DNA from: an uncultured Opitutia bacterium | GTDB taxonomy: Bacteria; Verrucomicrobiota; Verrucomicrobiia; Opitutales; Puniceicoccaceae | Direction: 5' to 3' | DNA: 53,426 nucleotides | Assembly: GCA_913056175.1 (NCBI GenBank) | Contig: CAJXLM010000017.1 | Span: 1-53,426, forward strand | Notes under the pieces: generated by a model | What the model saw: the letters and a program-made list of their open reading frames with translations, nothing else | The model's database searches: none | Told to the model about the DNA's origin: nothing | Program-made: the position numbers and the translations under genes | In this document: positions 50,381 to 53,426 of the stretch, in pieces | How positions within the stretch are numbered: the first letter of the stretch is position 1 | Layout of the letters: each line of letters starts with the position of its first letter

Positions 50381-50935
50381 ATGAGCGAATCAGGCAAGGA
50401 AGCGACGACGCTCGCCGACCGCTGGCGGGCGGCCCGGGCACTCCTTCTCGACAGTGACGGCGTCCTCACGGATGGCGGGGTCTTCTTCGGGGCCGAGGGA
50501 GAGGGGGAGTTCCGCCGCTTCGACATCAAGGACGGCTTCGGGCTGGCCCGGCTCTCCGCCGCGGGCTTTCCCATCGCCATCCTCAGCCGTTCCTCCTTTC
50601 CGGCCATCCGCACGCGGGCGGAACGGCTCGGGTTGCACTCGGTCTTTCTCGGCGTAGAGGACAAGGTGGAGACGGCCGACTTCTGGCGGCAGGAGCTCGG
50701 GCTGGCCTGGGACGAGCTGGCCTTCATGGGGGACGACATCCCGGACCTCCGCCTGCTCGCGCGGGTCGGGCTCGCCCTCGCACCCGTCGACGCGGTTCCC
50801 ACGGTGCGGGCCCGCGTGCACTGGACGAGCCACCACCCGGGGGGGCAGGGCGCGGTCCGGGAGGCCTGCGACCGCTTCCTCGTCCTCCACTATGGGCTCT
50901 CCCTCGATCACGACCCGAGTGCGGAGAGGAAGTAG
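50381..50935 (+). CDS. kdsC: KDO-8-phosphate phosphatase (HAD family)
   Basis: KdsC removes phosphate from KDO-8-P in lipopolysaccharide synthesis. The 184-residue HAD protein has nucleophile Asp24 and Asp26 in LLLDSDGVLTDGG, AILSRSSFPAI (usual SGR motif II), HSVFLGVEDKVE and FMGDDIPDL (motif IV). Length fits (E. coli 188). DSD in place of the common DVD is a minor change. It starts divergently next to rlmN, and its 3' end overlaps the convergent uracil-DNA glycosylase gene by 28 bp. Confidence 0.9.
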   Translation: MSESGKEATTLADRWRAARALLLDSDGVLTDGGVFFGAEGEGEFRRFDIKDGFGLARLSAAGFPIAILSRSSFPAIRTRAERLGLHSVFLGVEDKVETADFWRQELGLAWDELAFMGDDIPDLRLLARVGLALAPVDAVPTVRARVHWTSHHPGGQGAVREACDRFLVLHYGLSLDHDPSAERK

Positions 50936-51909
50936 TTTCGCTGCTTCTCGCTGATCGGGAGGGAGACCGTCTCCATCACGGAGAGGAGATCCTCCCAGAC
51001 CTTGCGCTTGCTGCGCACCGAGTCGTGGTGGAGGAGGTAGGACGGGTGGTAGGTGATCATTACGGGGATCTCGCCGAGGGAATGCCAGCTGCCCCGCAAC
51101 TCCCCCATACGGCCCTTCGTCTCCAAACCGAGGAGGCCGCGGGCCGCGGTACCACCGAGAGCGACCACGGCCCGGGGGCGCACGAGGTCGACCTGGGCCC
51201 GCAGGTAGGGTAGCCCGTAGGCCATCTCCTCGTCCGTAGGCGGCCGGTTGCCGTAGGCTTTGCCAGTGGGCGGGCGCCAGTGGAGAATGTTGCCGATGTA
51301 GACCTCCTCGCGCCGCAGGCCCATCGCCCGGATCATCCCGTTGAGGAGTTGACCGGCCGGGCCCACGAAGGGTTCCCCCTGCATCTCCTCCTCGGCTCCG
51401 GGCGCCTCCCCGCAGAAGAAAACGGGGGCGTCGAGGGGACCGTTCCCGAAGACGAGCTGCTTGCCGGGGAGAATCTGCCCGGACCCGACAGGGCAAGACC
51501 TCACCTCGGTGCGCAGTTCCTCCCACTGCTCCGCGCGGGACTCCGACCGCAGGCTTACGGTCGGGGGCGGAGGAATCGTCGCTCGCGCCGCTCCCGCTTC
51601 CCCGGTCTCCGCACGGGAGGTCGCCACCACCCGACGCTCCCGCCCGGGTGCCGCGAGGGGCTCGGGGGAGGCAGGCACGTCCCCCCCGCGGACACCGGAG
51701 GATTGCTTGGCCGTTCCCCGGGACGAGCCGGACGCCCGGGTCGAAGCGGAGGGGGAAGGGGTCTCATCCGCGGACGTCGAGGATCCCGCGAAACGTTCCC
51801 GCAGCGCCGTGAGCGTCTCCGCGGAGACGCTCAAGCGCTCCACACCCTCCGAGCGGAGGAGGTGCAACTCCTGGACCATTCCGTGGAGAAGGGACCGCGG
51901 GGAATTCAT
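50908..51909 (-). CDS. Family-4-like uracil-DNA glycosylase lacking most Fe-S cysteines
   Basis: The 333-residue protein from ATG 51909 has a Ser/Pro/Ala-rich linker (about 40-125) and a C-terminal UDG domain. Catalytic motif GEAPGAEEEMQGEPFVGPAG (167-186) and ITYHPSYLL near the end are intact. Of the four cysteines that hold the [4Fe-4S] cluster in family 4, only Cys139 (RSCPVG) is present: Val136, Trp211 (HWRPP for CRPP) and Gly232 (YGLPYL) replace the others. It overlaps the ribE stop by 4 bp and the convergent kdsC end by 28 bp. A longer frame into ribE was rejected. Confidence 0.88.
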   Translation of the reverse strand: MNSPRSLLHGMVQELHLLRSEGVERLSVSAETLTALRERFAGSSTSADETPSPSASTRASGSSRGTAKQSSGVRGGDVPASPEPLAAPGRERRVVATSRAETGEAGAARATIPPPPTVSLRSESRAEQWEELRTEVRSCPVGSGQILPGKQLVFGNGPLDAPVFFCGEAPGAEEEMQGEPFVGPAGQLLNGMIRAMGLRREEVYIGNILHWRPPTGKAYGNRPPTDEEMAYGLPYLRAQVDLVRPRAVVALGGTAARGLLGLETKGRMGELRGSWHSLGEIPVMITYHPSYLLHHDSVRSKRKVWEDLLSVMETVSLPISEKQRNYFLSALGS

Positions 51910-52535
51910 GCCGAGTCGGTCGCCGGATTCGTGGTCGCGCGCGCTTCCAGCATTCGTTCCACGTACTTCGCGAGAAGATCGTACTCGAGGTTCACCCACT
52001 CTCCCGCCGAGCGATCCCGCAAATGCGTCACCTCGAGGGTGTGCGGGATCAACCAGACCGCGAACCCGTCCGCATGCACCTCGGCCACGGTCAGGGAAAT
52101 GCCGTCCACGGCGATACAGCCCTTCGGGACAAGGTAACGAAGGGCCTCCGGGCTGGTCCGCACGCGCAAATAATGGTCCGCCCCGCGGGGCTCGAAGAGG
52201 TCCACCGCGGCACACTCGTCGATGTGCCCCGACACCATGTGACCGCCCATCCGGGTGGTCGGGAGGAGGCTGCGCTCGAGATTGACGAGCCGGCCGGGCG
52301 AGAGTTGCCCGAAGTTGGTAAGCCGTACGGTCTCGCCGAGCAGGTCAAAGCGCAGCCGACCCTCCGCGGCCGACGCCGTCGCGGTCAGGCAACAACCGTT
52401 GACCGCGACGGAATCCCCCGTCGCCACTCCCTCCACGAGGCGGGGCGCGTGCACCTCCAGCACGTAGCGATCCGTCTCTTCCTCCCGCGCAAAACGAACG
52501 ATCTCCCCGGCTTCCTCTACGAGACCCGTAAACAT
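51906..52535 (-). CDS. ribE: Riboflavin synthase alpha subunit
   Basis: This 209-residue enzyme makes riboflavin from 6,7-dimethyl-8-ribityllumazine. It starts with the invariant MFTGLVEE and contains two similar beta-barrels: GDSVAVNGCCLT (about 40-52) and GCIAVDGISLTV (about 138-150). GGHMVSGHID is the conserved trimer-interface stretch. Length is normal. The ATG at 52535 is unambiguous. Its stop overlaps the uracil-DNA glycosylase start by 4 bp (ATGA). I see no RFN (FMN) riboswitch upstream. Confidence 0.96.
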   Translation of the reverse strand: MFTGLVEEAGEIVRFAREEETDRYVLEVHAPRLVEGVATGDSVAVNGCCLTATASAAEGRLRFDLLGETVRLTNFGQLSPGRLVNLERSLLPTTRMGGHMVSGHIDECAAVDLFEPRGADHYLRVRTSPEALRYLVPKGCIAVDGISLTVAEVHADGFAVWLIPHTLEVTHLRDRSAGEWVNLEYDLLAKYVERMLEARATTNPATDSA

Positions 52536-52970
52536 CCCCCAACCCTATGCCACAAGGATTCCCATCGCCAGTGCAAAGACCGCGCAAGGCCCTGCCGGAC
52601 GCCCCCACCCTCGATCCCCCACCCCCCCAGAAAAACCCACCCGAGCCCCCGTCACCAACCCCCCACCACGCCCCCAGCCCAAAATGCCCTCCAGCAATCC
52701 CAGATAAACGATTGTGAGGGACAAACCACTAGTAAACAACCATCCACGGCACGATTGGCCTAAACGTGGAGCTGCACGGTGAGCGGAATCCCGCAAAAGC
52801 GGTTCAGGGGCAGCGATCGAGCGCGATGGGGGTCGGTGCGGACCGCGAATTGGTCGTTTCAAAGCGTGCCGACCCGACAAAAGACAAAGGAGAGGCGATT
52901 TCCCCTCTCTTCGGAAGGGATGAAGGGGAGGCAAGGCGACGAGCTGCCACGAAACGGGAGCCGGAAGCGT
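52536..52970. other. Intergenic region of 435 bp between ribE and the right-edge gene; no gene seen
   Basis: The left part (52536-52690) is C-rich on the plus strand and has no FMN riboswitch core. No credible coding frame is visible. The right part contains the hairpin at 52888-52911, which could terminate the right-edge gene. The ribE promoter must lie in here but I cannot pick a convincing -35/-10 pair. Confidence 0.6.
52888..52911 (-). terminator. Possible terminator of the right-edge gene
   Basis: On the minus strand AAGAGAGG (52911-52904) pairs with CCTCTCCT-type sequence (52895-52888), eight pairs with one wobble, loop GGAAATCG. TTGTCTTTTG follows, a T-rich but interrupted tail. It lies 60 bp past the stop of the gene at 52971. 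Confidence 0.45.
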
Positions 52971-53426
52971 TTACCGCGGTCTTCGCCTTCGTCGGAGGGG
53001 GCGGGCGGTGCAGAGCCGGGCCCTGGCGTCATCGGCGAGGGTGCGCAGGGGGACGGAGGAGTCGTAGCCACGCCAGCGGCGGCAGTGGTGGGCGACGAAC
53101 TCCTCGCTGCCCACGATCATCCCACGGTCGAGCTGCTCGACGAAGTCCCACCATTCGGACCGGCGGGCGTGCACGTCGAGGTTCACCGTCGGGGTGAGAC
53201 CGGTGGCCAGCAGGTCGAAGAGCGCCCGGCGGAGCGGACGCAGCCGCTCCGCCCACGCGGAGGGGAGATGCGTCCGGGCCTCCTCCGCGGAGAGGCTCCG
53301 CTGCCAGGGCCAGTCCTCCGGATGGGCGGCGCTGCCCGCCCGCACGGGGGCGGTCCGCACGAAGGCCCGGTAGTAGTCGAGCACGTCCGGGCGCTCCTCG
53401 AGGAGGGAGCTGGCGAAGCGCCCCTT
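52971..53426 (-). CDS. C-terminal part of a transposase-like (RAYT?) protein, cut by the window edge
   Basis: The frame is open from 53426 to the stop at 52971, about 150 residues; a GTG at 53384 is not needed as start. The segment DYYRAFVRTAPVRAGSAAHP with EDWPWQRS resembles the common Y1-transposase pattern 'NPVRAGLVARPEDWPWSS'. RGMIVGSEEFVAHHCRR recalls the RGRPFGSEEW stretch near RAYT C-termini. The last residues are a basic Arg-rich tail. The HUH and Tyr motifs would be outside the window, so the call is tentative. Confidence 0.4.
   Translation of the reverse strand, partial: KGRFASSLLEERPDVLDYYRAFVRTAPVRAGSAAHPEDWPWQRSLSAEEARTHLPSAWAERLRPLRRALFDLLATGLTPTVNLDVHARRSEWWDFVEQLDRGMIVGSEEFVAHHCRRWRGYDSSVPLRTLADDARARLCTARPLRRRRRPR

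Noticed and set aside
52536-52700. FMN (RFN) riboswitch upstream of ribE
   Set aside because: I looked for the GGGNCNGGGUGAAAUUCCC-type core and conserved GACCGGCGG/AGUCCGGAUG pieces on the minus strand and did not find them.

Overview
The window is GC-rich (about 65-70% G+C by eye) bacterial chromosome, most like a Verrucomicrobiota/Opitutales-type genome. That placement is inference. It rests on the GC-rich sugar and polyol catabolic content, a basic low-complexity tail on a ThDP dehydrogenase E1-alpha, a family-4 uracil-DNA glycosylase without most Fe-S cysteines, and Y1-transposase-like N-termini of the 'MARYKVEG' type. No rRNA or other marker fixes the taxon.

Layout: 1-1125 holds the cut-off start of a transposase-like gene and an array of about 18 short palindromic repeats. 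1198-3356 (minus) holds a lipoprotein and a two-gene ABC-2 exporter. 3527-4957 is a glcD-like flavin oxidase. 5.6-23.2 kb (plus) carries four complete CUT2 sugar ABC importers, with two Gfo/Idh/MocA dehydrogenases, a TIM-barrel isomerase/epimerase and an SDR between them. 23.2-31.2 kb is a myo-inositol catabolic locus: iolG-iolC/J-iolB-iolY-like leftward, iolD-iolE rightward. 31.2-46.4 kb (minus) is a leftward run of a fifth CUT2 importer, ThuA, SDR, an M24-fold protein, a 2-oxoacid-dehydrogenase-like complex (E1-alpha, E1-beta, lipoyl protein, aldehyde dehydrogenase, E2 core), a LacI regulator and a beta-hydroxyacid dehydrogenase. 46.7-53.4 kb is housekeeping: tRNA-Pro, tRNA-Asp, VWA protein, DUF374 acyltransferase, HPr, rlmN, kdsC, uracil-DNA glycosylase, ribE and a cut-off transposase-like gene.

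How it fits together: eight copies of a 14-bp LacI-type palindrome (consensus TGCAATCGATTGCA) lie before importer A, a Gfo/Idh gene, importer D, the divergent iolG/iolD promoter, the M24 gene and importer E. With one LacI gene inside the locus, this looks like a local regulon joining polyol uptake to oxidation, the inositol pathway and further oxidation of the products. No iolA, stand-alone iolJ or lipoamide dehydrogenase gene is visible. The fused C-terminal domain of IolC may supply the aldolase. The aldehyde dehydrogenase or the beta-hydroxyacid dehydrogenase may handle malonate semialdehyde.

The least ordinary parts are the dehydrogenase complex, whose E2 is split into a lipoyl/degenerate-core protein and a bare catalytic core with an aldehyde dehydrogenase gene between them; the terminator-like hairpin with an 8-U tract that ends 8 nt before E1-alpha; the M24 protein that has lost both canonical aspartate metal ligands; and the repeat array beside a transposase-like start.
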